64,000 nucleotides of DNA from Ceratodon purpureus (GCA_014871385.1 CM026426.1:76890300-76954299); one strand, 5' to 3'. Positions 11,811 through 23,411 are shown, numbered from the stretch's first letter. Program-made: numbers and translations. Notes: a model not told the origin generated them from the letters alone.

Positions 11811-13660
11811 CCCCTCCTCTCCTCCCCTAGTCCAACCTTGAGAAAAATAAATCTATTTATAGATTCTCTAAAAACAAAATCATTACCGAATTAGAAATGT
11901 CAGACATATCCTTGAAATCATGGAAAATGTCCTTAAGATCTTGTAATCGGGATTGTGGAATTTGCCTTGATGTTGGGGTATACTTTAGAAGGAGATATTT
12001 ATGTCGTTCAATTGTTGGTGCTCTACTATGGTTTACAAACATAATCTTAATGTCTAGAAGGAAGAATACATTTGTTTTGGAAATGAAATTATGGCCCATG
12101 GACCTATAGAAGAGGGAGGTATAGATTGGGGGGTACAACTTAAAAGGTAATTAGAAGCTAATAAAAAATAATATTCTTTTATTTGAAGACATTATTTTGT
12201 TAGGTAATAAAATTAAAGGAGAACTCGACATGGATTTCTCTTACATTAATATGACAAGTTTGTATGTTTTTGGCTTAAATTTCATATGGTAAGACAAATC
12301 TTTTTTTTCATGAATATGGTCTTTTCCTAATTAATTGCTTTCTTGGGTATTCAAAATTATGTCCACTATAGTTTGAATATCTCAGGGTTATTTTTTGATG
12401 TTTTCAAATACCAATATATTCTATATAATTTCAATTAACTATTTTCCAATTATTGTCTTGTGCTCTATCTAATCCTCTAATCTTTAAAAAAAAAATCCTT
12501 TCTAAGATGGATATTTTTATTTAGTTACTTCTTTTGCCATAATGTTATTACCATGACATGGTTTTCTCTATTCACTTCATATTCCTTGTTTCTTCTTGTA
12601 TCTCATTTCCACTCTTGCAATTATTATTATTATTTTTTATTTGATCTTTTATTCTAATCATCTTCTTAATTTATTATTACCTCTAATGTACTTTTTTTAT
12701 TTTTTATTTTTTCCCTTGATATCTATCTTCTCTATACACATCTATTTCATTCAAACCTTTTTCCATTGTAGTTTGTCTATCTTGCGGTTATTTGTTATGT
12801 TTCATTTACCGTCATATTGTATTTTATTTCAATTGTCTGTTTTTATTATTGTCTTGTACATAACATAATCTCCTAATCTTTTATTTATTTTTCCTTTCTT
12901 CCGATAGTTAAAAATAAAAAGATAGAATGGAGGACAGATTAGAAGAATATTAAATAAGTAAATTAATGATGGAAGAGGAATGGAAGGATAGGAAAATGAG
13001 AAGATAAATTGGAAGAATAATGTTAAGATAAAAAACTAAAGAAACGATAGAATGGAAAAATAGTGTAATAATAAAAAATTAAGAGGATAGAATGGAAAAA
13101 TAGTGTAATAATAATAAAATAAGAAGATAGAATGGAAGGCAAATGGAAAAAGTATAAAAATAAAAGATAGAATTGGAGCTTAATGGAAGAATACAAAATA
13201 ATTAAATACTTAAATAAATAAATGAACAAATATAAATTATCCATTACTTCTTCGTATATTTTTTAGAAGCATTCTGTAGTAATATTCTATTCTTTACATA
13301 AGCTGGGATCCAGAACAATAGAATACTAAGAATGGAATATTAATATGAATGCCAATGATTTTAAAGAAATAAGTTGTTTAATCATAATAGATAATATTTT
13401 TGGCTATGAAGTATGTGTTTTTATTTCCACATTTAGATGAATCCACATGTTCTGTCCTTCATTCATGAAAATAATAATTTTGAACCACCTTTAAGATGAA
13501 AAAAAATTCATAAATCTCAGAATAAAAAATTGTCAAGATTTGTTAAACTCTAAGCCAAAGAGACTCAATGTTTGTCTAAAAGGAATAGAAGGCAAACAAT
13601 GTGGCATACACTAGCCCAAGTACTCAAATGTAATACTAGCATAACCTTCCATTCTATCTT
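11811..13660. other. AT-rich core of the hAT-like element
   Basis: Low-GC sequence with many T-rich and A-rich runs and purine-rich repeats (GATAGAATGGAA-type units at about 12905-13200). ORFs of 60-90 codons are low-complexity and not credible genes. Confidence 0.6.
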
Positions 13661-14443
13661 CTTATTCTGTCTCCACAGCCGTCAACGGGGTCGGCCCCCT
13701 CGTCTCCGCCGACGGCCGACCCCTCAACTCCCCGGAATCTTCTAATTTCCGTAACTTCTTCAAAACTTGTCCAAATTGGACTTATGAGATGTTTTTTGGC
13801 ATTTACAGAAAACGTAGATGCCAAAAAACACCTTGTAAGCCCAATTTGGATACATTTTGAAGAAGTTATGAACATTTTCAGATTTGGGGGTTTTCTTTTT
13901 AATTTGACGGCCGTCTCCGCGTACGGCACTCCTCCGCCTCTCCGTGTACGGCACTCCTCGGCCGTCTCTGCGTCCGTCTGTGCGGACGGCCGCCCAATCC
14001 AAGGGCCTTCGACCGCCGCCGGAATTGGGCGGCGACGATGCGGCTGTCGCGGCCCGATCGTGGCCGTTGGATCGGAGTTGCCGCGGACGGGCCGACCCCG
14101 TGGCCGTCCCTGCGGTCGGCCGTGGAGACGGCCACAAGATCAGACGCCCGACGTTGGCCGCCCACATCTGACGGCCCGCGATGGCCCAAAACAGCTGCAT
14201 TGTGGTCGTCGGATCGAAGGACGGCCGTCTCCGCGGCCGTCCCCGCGATCCGACGGCCGAGATGCGGCGTGGTGGCGGGATCGGCCGATCGTACAGTTGG
14301 GAATTTTTTAACTCCCGGAGTCTCAAAATTATTACCGCGATGTAATTCTCGAGCGTCGGGGACGCCACGTCCGGGACGAGGGACGTCCGGGTCGGACGTC
14401 CGGACGTATGGATCCGGGTTGAACGTCTATTTTGACAACCCTG
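13661..14443 (-). repeat. Right inverted arm of the hAT-like element
   Basis: Reverse-complement copy of the left arm: CCCCTCAACTCCCCGG at about 13720, the AACTTCTTCAAAACTTG block at about 13750 and GC-rich CGGCCGTC units to about 14290, then GGACGTCCGGAC units and the terminal CAACCCTG. Confidence 0.75.
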
Positions 14444-14451
14444 TCGATTTG

Positions 14452-14980
14452 CCAGGAGCGTAAGAGTTCTGCACCCGTTAGCCTATCATGGCTGGAGCGG
14501 AAGTGTTTGGTTCACAAAAGAGAAAAGCCGACGTTCCCATCGGAGCTGAGGAGGAGTCTGATTGCCCAGACAACACAAACTTCTCTCGCTCGAGAAGCCT
14601 AAGACGTGCCGTCAAGGCTCGCACTATGCAGATGCCCATCATTGTGGAGGACGACTCCGAACATGACAACGAGGGAGAAGGCACACAATCGCCTGCCCAG
14701 GAAGTTGAATCCTCCTTACATTCACCTGTGAACAAAGCCGGCATTTGCCATGTCAACACGGTTGTAGAAACCAAGGTTGATGTGAAGGAGTGGCACATTT
14801 CGAGAGTTTACAAAGCTTCTGCGAAGTTCTGCTGGGCCCTAAGAGCTGTTACGAAGAAGAAGTGCACTGTGAGAATTGTCAGGGGGCCCAATTGCACTGC
14901 TGCACCGACTTGCACCTGGGTTTGGACTAACATTCGCAGGAATACATCTGAGGACAAAGTTCTTCTTCTGCTCCGATGAT
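14452..14980 (+). pseudogene. MULE-like transposase, 3' part
   Basis: Continues the frame of the part upstream of the hAT-like element, with stops at 14461 (TAA) and 14479 (TAG). From ATG 14488 the read is open to 14979: an acidic linker (IIVEDDSEHDNEGEG), then a C-terminal block with FCWALRAVTKKKCTVRI and C...C residues ending KVLLLL. This looks like an eroded SWIM-type zinc finger, a usual C-terminal domain of MULE transposases. The element is cut off just downstream by an LTR that starts at 15002. Confidence 0.6.
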
Positions 14981-15001
14981 ATTGAGCGCTGCATGATAAG
15001 C

Positions 15002-15809
15002 TGTTAAAGGAATATTTTTCTTACTCCTTCAAAAATGAATACTGTCCTAAAACTCTCTGAAATTCTACAAAAAATTCTGTACTGCCCCTGAAACTGCCCT
15101 TGAAACCGCCCATAATCCTAGTCCTAGATCTGAAATTGCCAACTTAGATCTACTCAAATCCTGGTGGTATTTTCCAAGATCTTATACATTTTTCTACTTT
15201 CCTTAGTCTGATCTTCAATACCCATTCATTTAAACACCAGATCTACTGGACCCACCAGGTGAATTCACTAACTTGGTCCCTCAAGCACTCATAATTGCAA
15301 TTACAAACATTTACACCCAATGTAATCAATTCCTTCCCTTTACTCACTGTAATTCCGTACATGCTTCTGCTCCCTACTGATATCACTATCTGGACCCCCC
15401 AAGGTCCTGAAAACTGCTCTAACAGCATCTCTCTACAGTCCTACAACATGTCCTACACACAAACTACCATCTGAGAGCTCTGAACTGAGAGGGAGAGAGA
15501 GAGAATGAGCTTCGCAGCCCCCTCTCCCACAACCCCATCCAAAACCCTAGCCGCCACCCCCAAAACCCTAACTGCCAACAGTTTTCATCCGACTACCAGA
15601 CTTCATCCAACCACTAGATTTCATCCATCCGACAGGTTTTCATCCATCTGGCAATTTTCATCCAAAATTCGGCAGATTTCATCCAACAGAGTCACTACAG
15701 GGCAGGACAGTAACTTAACAGATTACTGCCCCCCCAGTAACTGCAGTTTTACTGCTCCTCTACAAATTTACTGCCCCTCTATTCTACTACCTTAAATCCC
15801 CGGTTAACA
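15002..15809 (-). repeat. LTR, 808 bp
   Basis: On the minus strand it begins TGTTAACCGGGG and ends CCTTTAACA, the short TG...CA inverted ends of an LTR. It is directly preceded by a purine tract (AAAAGGGGGATAA). It contains six or so imperfect TTTCATCCA-type tandem units at about 15590-15685 (plus strand). It lies against the truncated end of the MULE. Confidence 0.65.
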
Positions 15810-16362
15810 TTATCCCCCTTTTAGTCTGCATCTGCCCTGAGATGCTCGGTTTTAAGTTTTATGGGGTTAACCAACAAAAACTAAGGTATCAAAAAATCAA
15901 AAAAGAAGTCCTACTGGTCCTACCAGTAATCTGGCCTACCTCTACTATCTAGTTACTAACTTGTCCCCGCCCCTTCTACTGTTGATGGTGGTCCCCCTGG
16001 TGCTGCCTCTGGTCCTGGCGGTGCTGGTACTGGTGGTACTGCGGGAGCAGTACCCGCTGGTCCATCACCTGACTGAGATCCAATACCAGAAGTGGTCCCT
16101 AGGCCACTACTGGAAGCCCCCCAGTATCCACAGACTGCCTCCCATCGGGCATATCCTGGTCCCCCTCCTCCTAGTCATCCTGAGACCAGTACACAAAAGA
16201 TGGGTAAGTCTCAGCAAACCTCATCAAATACCTGGAGTACCTGGCCTGGTCCTCTGAGTAGGCCTGAATCTGGTCTAGAACCTACTTCTCGAAGGTAGAC
16301 AGCAGATGCCTGGTCAACCCCCTAGAAGCCTAAGTAGAACTGGCCTCAGCCAACTCTACCCT

Positions 16363-17650
16363 CTACCTGAGCTGCTGGTTCTCCCTGGCCAGCTGATCAA
16401 AGTCCCTGAACCTGGCACTGGTCTTGGCCTCCAACTCCAATCTCCTCGCCCTAACTGCCTCTGCCTGGACCCCCTGATCCACCCAAGTCTGCCTCTCCCT
16501 GTCCTGGTGCTGCTGGAGTACTATCAGCTGGTGTTGAGATTGCTGCAGCTGGTAAGTCAACTGCCGAATCTTCTCCTCCTCGACCTGTCTGGTGGTCAAC
16601 AACACTTGGTAAGTCGGTCCAGACGTGTCCTCCTGCCCTTGTAACATCTGCGCCCGAGATGCCTGGGCCAATGCCACCTTCAACTGATGGACCAACGGGT
16701 CCACCTCCTTGGTGACATCCTCTTGGTCCCCCATCCTTGCTGGTCCTAGCTGAATCCTGGTCCCTACCGCGCCTGTGGAAAAATCCACAACTGGCTCATC
16801 CTGGTGATCCATGGGATCCTGCTCTTGTACCTGGTCCTCCACATCCTGATCCTGGTGCTGCTTCTGAGGCTGGTCCTGAGGCTGGTCCTGGTGCTCGTCC
16901 TCTGAAACTCGCTGCTGCCTGGTGGGTGTCGATACTAACACCAACTCTGGGCTACTAGAGATCAGTACTGGACTGCTCACCTGGCCCCTCATCTTCCTGC
17001 CATGATGTCCTCCTGCTCCTCCTGGTGTGGTGACACCTCTCACACCCTCTTCCAAGGAATCTGGGCTGGTCACCGATATCTGGGGTTGTTCCCCATCCTC
17101 CTCAGCCTTTTGATCCTGCCCGTCTGCTGCCCTGGTCCTGGAGATGCCACGGCCTTCCTCTTGCCCTTGTTTTGCCCAGGTGAAGATGAAGACTGGCGCT
17201 CCACTAAAGTGGCCTGGTCCTCCTCTTGCCTGGTCAGCTGAGTCTCAAACCCCTCTCCACTGGCCACATCTGGGGGTAGCAGTCCTGCTGGTCAATCTGG
17301 TGTCACATCTGGTGGTCCAGCACTGTCATCCTCCTCCTCACTGGAGCTCACCTGGGGGGCTGGATCCACATACTCCTCATCATTAGGGAACCAGTTTCAG
17401 AGCAGTGCATCCATCAACTCTGCCCCCTTGATCTCTCTGGTCGGGCTGGTGTGAATCCGAATAAGTAGCCTCCTCAAGCTGGAAAGTATAAGGGGGGCTC
17501 AATTGTGGTCTCCCTTTCTCACAGCCTGGCACAAGTTTTCCAATAGCTCATTGCTGGCATACTGGGACGTCTTCTTCACACACATGATCTCCACGAGTGC
17601 CTTGACCCGTTCCTGGTGCTGTAAAGATTGAAGGACCACATTCGCATACA
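16363..17650 (-). pseudogene. Gag-like, Gln-rich coiled-coil protein of the LTR remnant
   Basis: A 236-codon minus-strand frame (16363-17073) rich in D, Q, H and P, with QDQPQKQHQDQD-type repeats and a long Q/L/E coiled coil. Further N-terminal coding lies upstream to about 17.65 kb in other frames, interrupted by stops (one TGA follows a GAELMDALL segment). Plus-strand CTGGTCC repeats are the reverse image of GGACCAG codons. I do not recognise a capsid domain; gag is inferred from position between LTR and purine tract. Confidence 0.4.
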
Positions 17651-17700
17651 GTCGACCCGTATGAACAAAGGGGTGTCACAACTCGAAAAAGGGAATAGGG

Positions 17701-18491
17701 CGGCTACATGTCAGATCTGAACTTCCACTGTAAAAATAGGCGAAAGGTAAGTAACCCAAAATTTTAGGATTTCAAATTTCAAATCTCGGATCCAAATATT
17801 TAGGATCTTAGAAATTTGAATTTTGAATTAGGGGACCTCAATTTGGGACCTCGATTTGGGACCTCGGTCGACTCTGCGAACTTCGTTTTAAGGATCTCGG
17901 ACGGCTGTGGGACGTCGTATTGGGGACGTCAGTTGACGCTTGGGACCTGGACTTGAGGTTGGCACATGTCAAAATAGACTAGTAATTTTGAGTTGCTGAG
18001 TGCATTTGGGTAGAAGGAAAACTCTGTTTTAAGTACTGTCAGCACTGTTACCAGCAGTGTAAGTCTGTAATTACTGGACTGGATTTCCTAAAAGTCAATA
18101 CAGTTTGAAAAAGGGTATAGGAACTAATTAGGGGCAATTTTGTAGAACTGCCTTAATTTGTTTCTAGTTGTTCAAAAAAAAAAAAAAAAGTGTCTATAAA
18201 CACTAATTAGATCACACAGCCGACTGCTGGGTCGATGAATGCTAAAGTGGCAGGGACTAAAAGAACGTAAGGGAAGGAGTCGAGTATTGGTAGCTGACTG
18301 ATAGGAGGAGGACAAGCAGAGCCGACCACAGCAGGCAGAGAGTAACAGCCGCCAAGACTTGGAAGAACACACAGCCGAGTGAACACAGCCAACTGAACGC
18401 AGCCGACTGAACGCAACCGACTGAACGTAGGTGACTGAATGCAGCCGATTGCACGCAGCCAACTGATTACAACAACATCGTCAGTACCAGC
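17701..18491. other. Repeat-rich spacer
   Basis: Contains imperfect GGGACCTCGATTT-type repeats (about 17830-17950), an A16 run at about 18177 and a 15-bp tandem array of CAGCCGACTGAACG units (about 18360-18455). It could be the 5' untranslated or LTR region of the gag-protease element to the right, but no primer-binding site is visible. Confidence 0.45.
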
Positions 18492-18859
18492 CGTTCACAC
18501 CCATGGAGGAAGGTGACTCAAACGATTTGCAAGCTGAGAGACAAGCTATGGAGAGGTACAAACGGTGGATGCAGCTTGAGGAGCAGACAGCAGAGCCGAC
18601 TTCACCTGAGGTACGCACCCGACTTAGCTCACATGGCAGTGCAGCTTAGCAGGAGGGGGAACTTCTTGACATGGAGGTCAAAAATGCCATTTCATTATCA
18701 GACAGAGGACAAAGGAGAGCCGATTTGAAGAGGTAAGGCAGTACAAAAAAGGGGATAGACTGAATAGTCATCCTGATGAAGCCAACATCCCCTGGAGATA
18801 TCAGGACAAGGGAAGGAGTGCGTCATTCAAAGGGGATTTCTCCACTGCAGTGGATGACT

Positions 18860-19135
18860 ACAGTACCTTCACCAAAAAAGGACGCCAGACGCAGCAAACC
18901 TTTGCAGAGCCGACGCTGTGTCCAAGTCAAGCTACTGGCAGAGCTAACTCAGGAGCACAGCCGATGCAGTGGCCAAGTCGAGCTACTGGCAGAGTCGACT
19001 TTGAGGCAGAGCCGACCCAGTGGCCAAGTCGAGATGTTGGCAGAGCCGACTTTGAGGTCGAGCCAACCCAGTGGCCTAGTCGGGATATTGGCAGAGCCGA
19101 CGTGGAAACAGAGCCGACTCAGTTACGTAGCTGAT
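18860..19135 (+). repeat. Tandem repeats in gag linker
   Basis: Units of about 45-51 bp encode AEPTQWPSRATGRVDFE-like peptides four to five times, sharing GCCGAC and TGGCAGAG cores. The same GCCGAC word is spread across the whole element, including 22.4-22.6 kb. Confidence 0.7.
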
Positions 19136-19484
19136 CAAAATCTTTGGTGCGCGTGCTGACAACTCCAGAGACATTGCTAGCTATATTTCCGAATTTGAGG
19201 CAAAAGTTGGAGGAAACGAAGAGTCGATCAGTTCAGAAGCAGCATTTTACTAACTACACTGAAGGTGGCCCTAGTAAGAATGTTCACTTCTTAGACGAGT
19301 TTAGACTTCAGGCTGAGTGGGAACAAGAAGAAGAGGACCGAAGGGCAGTTGAACATTCAAAAACGACCTGTTAGGTAAGCGAGAGTGGGCCAGACAATAG
19401 CAAACTGCACCGTCGGGAGTAGCATCGTCTCCGCAGTGGCCGGTGGAGCAACACCCGACACTACTGGAGACTCAGTTCAATCGT

Positions 19485-19600
19485 CGTGTTCGAGAGGCAG
19501 CACAGCAGTTGGCAGTTCAGCAGTTGGCAGCGCAGCAGTTGGCAACACAGCAGATAGCAACAGAGCAGTTGGCTGTACAACACAGGGAACAATAACAGCT
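19485..19600 (+). repeat. Gln/Ala tandem repeat
   Basis: A 15-bp repeat (CAGCAGTTGGCAGTT-like) encodes AVQQLAAQQLATQQ, a helical low-complexity tract in the gag leader. Confidence 0.6.
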
Positions 19601-19880
19601 TGAACGGGAGAAGAAGCAACTTGCACAAGTGCAGGACCTGCGGAAGGAACAACAAAGGAGGCAAGAGCAGGGGCAGACTGAGGGGATCATTACAAGGCCC
19701 CCGTGTCTATTTACTCCTGCACCAGAGATATCGGTGGACAGGAGCACATCTGGACCACTTCCTGCAGCGACTTCCTCGATCGCACATCGGCTTCCAGGAT
19801 ACGTGGATCATCTTACAGGCAATGTATACCAGTCTACGCACCTGACTTAGTTAGCAGGATATCCCTAGGAATCAGTAGAG

Positions 19881-21163
19881 TTGACCTTTAGAGCTGCAGT
19901 TCCTGGAACTACCCACGTGGGCCGGCCTACAGTCACGCCACTGTTCGCCGCACCTCTCGGCTATAGTACCACCGTAGTTTCCGAAGGTTCACACGTTGCG
20001 CCATCTGTTCCGCACATCCGGGCGCATTATCCAGTGACACCAGTGGTGCATCCTTCGGTATTACCAGTCGGGCGCACACCCGACTTCAGATCAGCTCTTC
20101 CACAGCCACCTATCAGCACACAGCAAAAACAGTTACCGTACAGAGCCTACATGGAGGGATGTGATCCTAATGCACATCTCAGGTATTTTGACAAGTGCGC
20201 CTGGTTCAATGGTGAGACCGATGAAACGGTCACCATCGCACTATTTGGAACCACCCTAATAGATGACCATATTCGTTATTTTGAGACAATTCCAGAACTT
20301 TGAGACTTATTGCCTACAATTTCAGCAATTGTTTTTAGACAATTTGAACTTTTTTTTGACTTTCTAATTATAGATTATCCTCGACTCGAGGATAATCTTC
20401 CCATATATAGTCAAAAAGTTTTTGACAAATATAGAATCAATCAAGAAATCAATGAAAAAGCTATAGTCAAGCATTAAATTGAGACTTTGAAAAGTCTCGA
20501 TATAACGAATATGGTGTTATAGACAAGGCCCAGTGCTGGTTTGATGATTGGCTGGACCATCATCCATACGGAACTTGGGAGGAGGCTAAGGCGGCGTTTA
20601 AGTTGCGGTACAGAGAACAAGACTCAGATGAGCAGGTGTACATGACGCTGCGGACTTTCAAACAGGGTGAAGGGGAGAAAGTCCTGGACTATTACGAGCG
20701 CTTCATGAAACTGGTCAAGTGTCTTCAAATTGAGGTGGGTGAAGGATTTAAATTGACGTATTTCAGGGCAGGACTGTTGGATTACTTGAAGGTGACGACC
20801 AGCAGTTCTATAGCTAACACCTTGATGGAACTGAAGGAGTTAGCACGACGCTGCAAGACCAACTGTACAGATGCTTCAGGGAAGAACCTGTACTTTCAGC
20901 CTAAGAGGATAGAGCCGACCAATAGCCGGTCTACTACCACGCCAGTCCCGACAATCGGAGCCGACACTACCAACCGGATATTTTGCATAGTGTGCAAGAA
21001 ATTTGGACATGAGGATGGGTACTGCTTCTTCAATCCAACCAACCCCAACAATAGACTTCCCCGACCAGAAGACAAACCGACGGTGGGAGTCAACGCCGTC
21101 TCCGCTCATGATCAGGCCAGCAGCTCTAGGAAGCTTGTCAATACCCGACCTGGGGGATATTAG
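19881..21163 (+). pseudogene. Gag (capsid) region with CCHC knuckle
   Basis: Reads a Retrotrans_gag-like domain: YMEGCDPNAHLRYFDKCAWF, then (after the MITE) AQCWFDDWLDHHPYGTWEEA, LRTFKQGEGEKVLDYYERF and a C-terminal helix. A zinc knuckle C-x2-C-x4-H-x4-C-like motif begins CIVCKKFGHEDGYC. A TAG at 21161 ends this segment; the frame continues to a second knuckle, CYLCLGTGHQMRNC, at about 21190. Gag forms the particle that packages element RNA. The MITE and the stops rule out function of this copy. Confidence 0.7.
20264..20518. mobile_element. MITE, copy 2 (255 bp)
   Basis: Same family as the copy at 8812. The inverted ends are CCATATTCGTTAT and ATAACGAATATGG. A perfect 5-bp duplication (ATAGA, 20259-20263 and 20519-20523) flanks it. 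It splits the gag frame, which rejoins in sense when it is removed. The internal palindrome (GATTATCCTCGA / TCGAGGATAATC) is perfect here, at about 20373-20397, and more degraded in the other copy. Confidence 0.85.
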
Positions 21164-21583
21164 AATGGCGGTTCTAGCAGAAATGATGCCTGCTACCTTT
21201 GTTTGGGCACTGGTCATCAAATGCGTAACTGTCCATTACGATTGAAGTTTCAGAAGTTGTTGGCCTCCAAAAAACACTGTACTCATACTGTGGGTGTCAA
21301 TAGTGTGGAGTTGCAGGAGCTAGAGGTTCCGGAGGTGGCAGTTACACTGACCGGAGCAGCCAAGGTGAAGGCTGGTCTACCCTCAAAAGATTAGGAAGTT
21401 AACGGGCCGGAACCAAGACAGCCTAAAACTAAGGCTGATTGGGAGAAGGAGAGTGTTCGGAAGGAGTTCATTTCATTCTCAGCAGAGCTAAACAGGGAGA
21501 ATGAGCTGGCTTGTCAAGGTGAGGAGGAAAAGCGGAAGTCAACCAGGGCCGACTTTGCAGCCAGTGCTCCTGCAGGACCAATT

Positions 21584-22324
21584 TTGAATGATGATTGGGA
21601 TGGTTTTCCCGACCCTGACTGCTTACAGGACATTGCAGAGGAGGCGCTTGTAGCAACAACGGACGATCGTGCCCAACCTCAAACTTTGGTCCAGACAGTC
21701 AGCCGCCACATTCTGGGAACACCAATTACTGTGTCATTAGCAAAATTGCTAGCAATGGCTCCTAACCTTTCACGGTACCTGAAGGCTCAAGTGTTCCCAG
21801 ACCGTGCCAGCGACCTGACTGGGTCTGTAGACTTGGTCGAGCCGCCTCAACGAGCTGACCTTACAAAGCCGACTGCCAATCATATTTCACCAACTTTCTC
21901 CAGTGATATAGCAGTTGTGGGAGCTGTGGATATTGATCGATGTCTTCCCATGATTTCTGTACACGTGGGGAATTTGACCTTGGAGAACGTACTGCTCGAT
22001 GTCGGCTCCGGAGTCAACTTGATTACAGAAGGGGAGCGGATACGCCTTGGTCTGAAGGCCCCATCTCCAGCCCCTTATGACCTTTGCATGGCTGATGAGG
22101 CAGTTGTCGAGCCAGTTGGATTAATTTGGAATGTAAGAATCCACATTCATGGTATTCCTTACAACATCAGTCTCACTGTTATTCGCAACCAGGAGGTAAA
22201 TGAGGCTTACAGTATGCTGCTAGGCCGACCTTGGCTGGTAGATGCTAAAGTGACTCATGACTGGGGTAACCAGTTGGTGACCATTCGAGGGCCTAGTGCA
22301 GTCAGGACCATTCCCATTAATTAG
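21584..22324 (+). pseudogene. Retropepsin-like protease region
   Basis: The block at about 21955-22310 reads SVHVGNLTLENVLLDVGSGVNLI and then a flap-like and C-terminal part ending MLLGRPWL. The usual D-T/S-G-S active site appears as D-V-G-S, so the catalytic Asp and Gly are kept. LLGRPW is typical of plant gypsy proteases. It would cut the element polyprotein. Bounded by TAG codons at 21392 and 22322, in the same frame. Confidence 0.65.
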
Positions 22325-22327
22325 GAA

Positions 22328-23368
22328 ATGCGGCCATCCCCAAAGCTGCCTGAAGTGCTGGTTTGTTACAACCTTGTCGAAGAACGGACGGACAAAGACA
22401 AAGATTACCACACTTTAGAGTTCATGAACCTTGTACGAGCCGACTTTGGTAGCGCCGACTTTCACGGAGCCGACTTTGGCAAAGCCCACTTTGCTAGAGC
22501 TGACGTCATCACAACCGACTTCAACAGAGCCGACTTTGACGGAGCCGACTCTCGGAGCACAGAATTCAGGGGAGTCAACTCTGGACCAGCCAACTTTGGG
22601 GAAGTCAGTTCTGGACAAGCTCTGCAGACCCATTCCATGGAGTACCAGGTACCGATACAGGCATTAGATGACGCCATTGGATTTGAGGAGCACATCTTTG
22701 ATGCAAGGACAACTTCACACTCAGCAGAGGGCTCTCCAAACATTGGTCGACACTGTCGACGGTTGATTCAGCATGGCCAACAGATCCGTCCGCCAAAATT
22801 TCTCTCAGCTACAACCAGGAAGCGACTTACGAGGCTAACTGGAGATGAAGAGTTGAAGAGTTACGACATCCAGCCACTAGAGCATGTCCACACTGTTCTA
22901 GACAATCGAGTCTCATTTGAAGAAAGTAGTTCCCTCAGCTGCTTTTGCGAGCCTACTTCCTTGCATAGCCGACTGCTAGAGCCTTCTTCAAGAGGCTCTC
23001 AGGCTGATCATCAGAGCTGCACTTTATTTGATTCCGCAGGTTCACCAAGGTTGGCAGATGATGAGTTACAGAGGCCTGACCCGACTTTTACACAGCCGAC
23101 TGTCTCCAATTTCAGCCCCAACCGAGGCCCAGCCGACTTCGCACCAGCCGACTGCCTAACTTCACACCCGACTACTTCAACTGTGTCTTTTAGTTTTGTA
23201 GTTTCTTTGGGGCTCGCCTTTTTTGACAGTTTGATTAGCTTAGACTTTTTCTCTAGGCTGGTTCTCATTTTTCCTCTCTTTTCTTCTGTACCTCCCGTTC
23301 TGGGGACAGAACTATCGAAAAAAGGAGATAATGTTAACCGGAGATTCCCCAATCTCCCTTTCCTTTAG
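22328..23368 (+). pseudogene. Tail ORF with pentapeptide-like repeats
   Basis: Open for 346 codons after the protease. Residues about 38-100 read as A(D/N)F-x2 pentads (ADFGSADFHGADFGKAHF..., then NRADFDGADS...). The DNA is a 15-bp GCCGACTTTGNNNGA repeat. The rest is S/T/P-rich, then a hydrophobic stretch (about residues 285-325) that may be a membrane segment or an artefact. The pentads fit the right-handed pentapeptide helix formally, but a DNA-level repeat is the simpler reading. I see no pol domain. Confidence 0.5.
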
Positions 23369-23400
23369 TTCCCCTCAGTCTCTTTTCATCCTTCATCCTT
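23318..23400 (+). repeat. Purine tract and LTR start
   Basis: AAAAAAGGAGATAA is followed at 23332 by TGTTAACCGGAGA. The same junction, inverted, is at 15801-15823, so both elements share their LTR edge. No matching LTR end is seen before 23412, so this LTR is probably truncated. Confidence 0.5.
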
Positions 23401-23411
23401 ACCTTCGACAG

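Larger units (their letters stand above)
10931..14443. mobile_element. hAT-like non-autonomous element, 3.5 kb
   Basis: The element starts CAAGGTAGTCA and ends with the reverse complement of CAGGGTTGTCA. The flanks are TCGATATG (10923-10930) and TCGATTTG (14444-14451), an 8-bp target duplication with one mismatch, as expected for hAT. Excision in silico rejoins the MULE frame across LLKDPMID and LPGA. The first about 880 bp and last about 780 bp are inverted copies, with GC-rich CGGCCGTC-type subterminal repeats and an AT-rich segment containing AACTTCTTCAA. The core (about 11.81-13.65 kb) is AT-rich and lacks a transposase. It must have been moved by a transposase supplied elsewhere. Confidence 0.75.
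15002..17700 (-). mobile_element. LTR retroelement remnant, minus strand
   Basis: The minus-strand 3' part of an LTR element: LTR at 15002-15809, a purine-rich tract at 15810-15823, then a gag-like low-complexity coding zone up to about 17.65 kb. No reverse transcriptase, integrase or second LTR is seen. The right boundary is uncertain. Confidence 0.55.
18492..23400 (+). mobile_element. Gypsy-like gag-protease element without RT
   Basis: Plus-strand order: a gag leader (ATG 18503), repeat-rich gag linker, Gag domain, two CCHC knuckles, retropepsin-like protease and a variable tail with A(D/N)F-type repeats, then a purine tract and the first bases of an LTR at 23332. No reverse transcriptase, RNase H or integrase exists between the protease and the LTR. 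The frame has numerous stops and a MITE at 20264-20518. The lack of pol suggests a non-autonomous group, though later deletion is also possible. Confidence 0.65.

Noticed and set aside
12596..13244. Hydrophobic ORFs on both strands
   Set aside because: AT-rich low-complexity sequence gives F/I/L/Y-rich frames by chance.
11041..14311. Several 70-200 codon GC-rich ORFs
   Set aside because: They are shadows of the inverted CGGCCGTC repeats and lack domains.
16363..17387. Plus-strand Pro/Leu-rich ORFs at 15961-17386
   Set aside because: They are the reverse image of the GGACCAG-type codons of the minus-strand gag-like frame.
18617..18630. TTAGCTCACATGG as a palindrome site
   Set aside because: Only one half matches, inside the gypsy-like gag leader; chance match.
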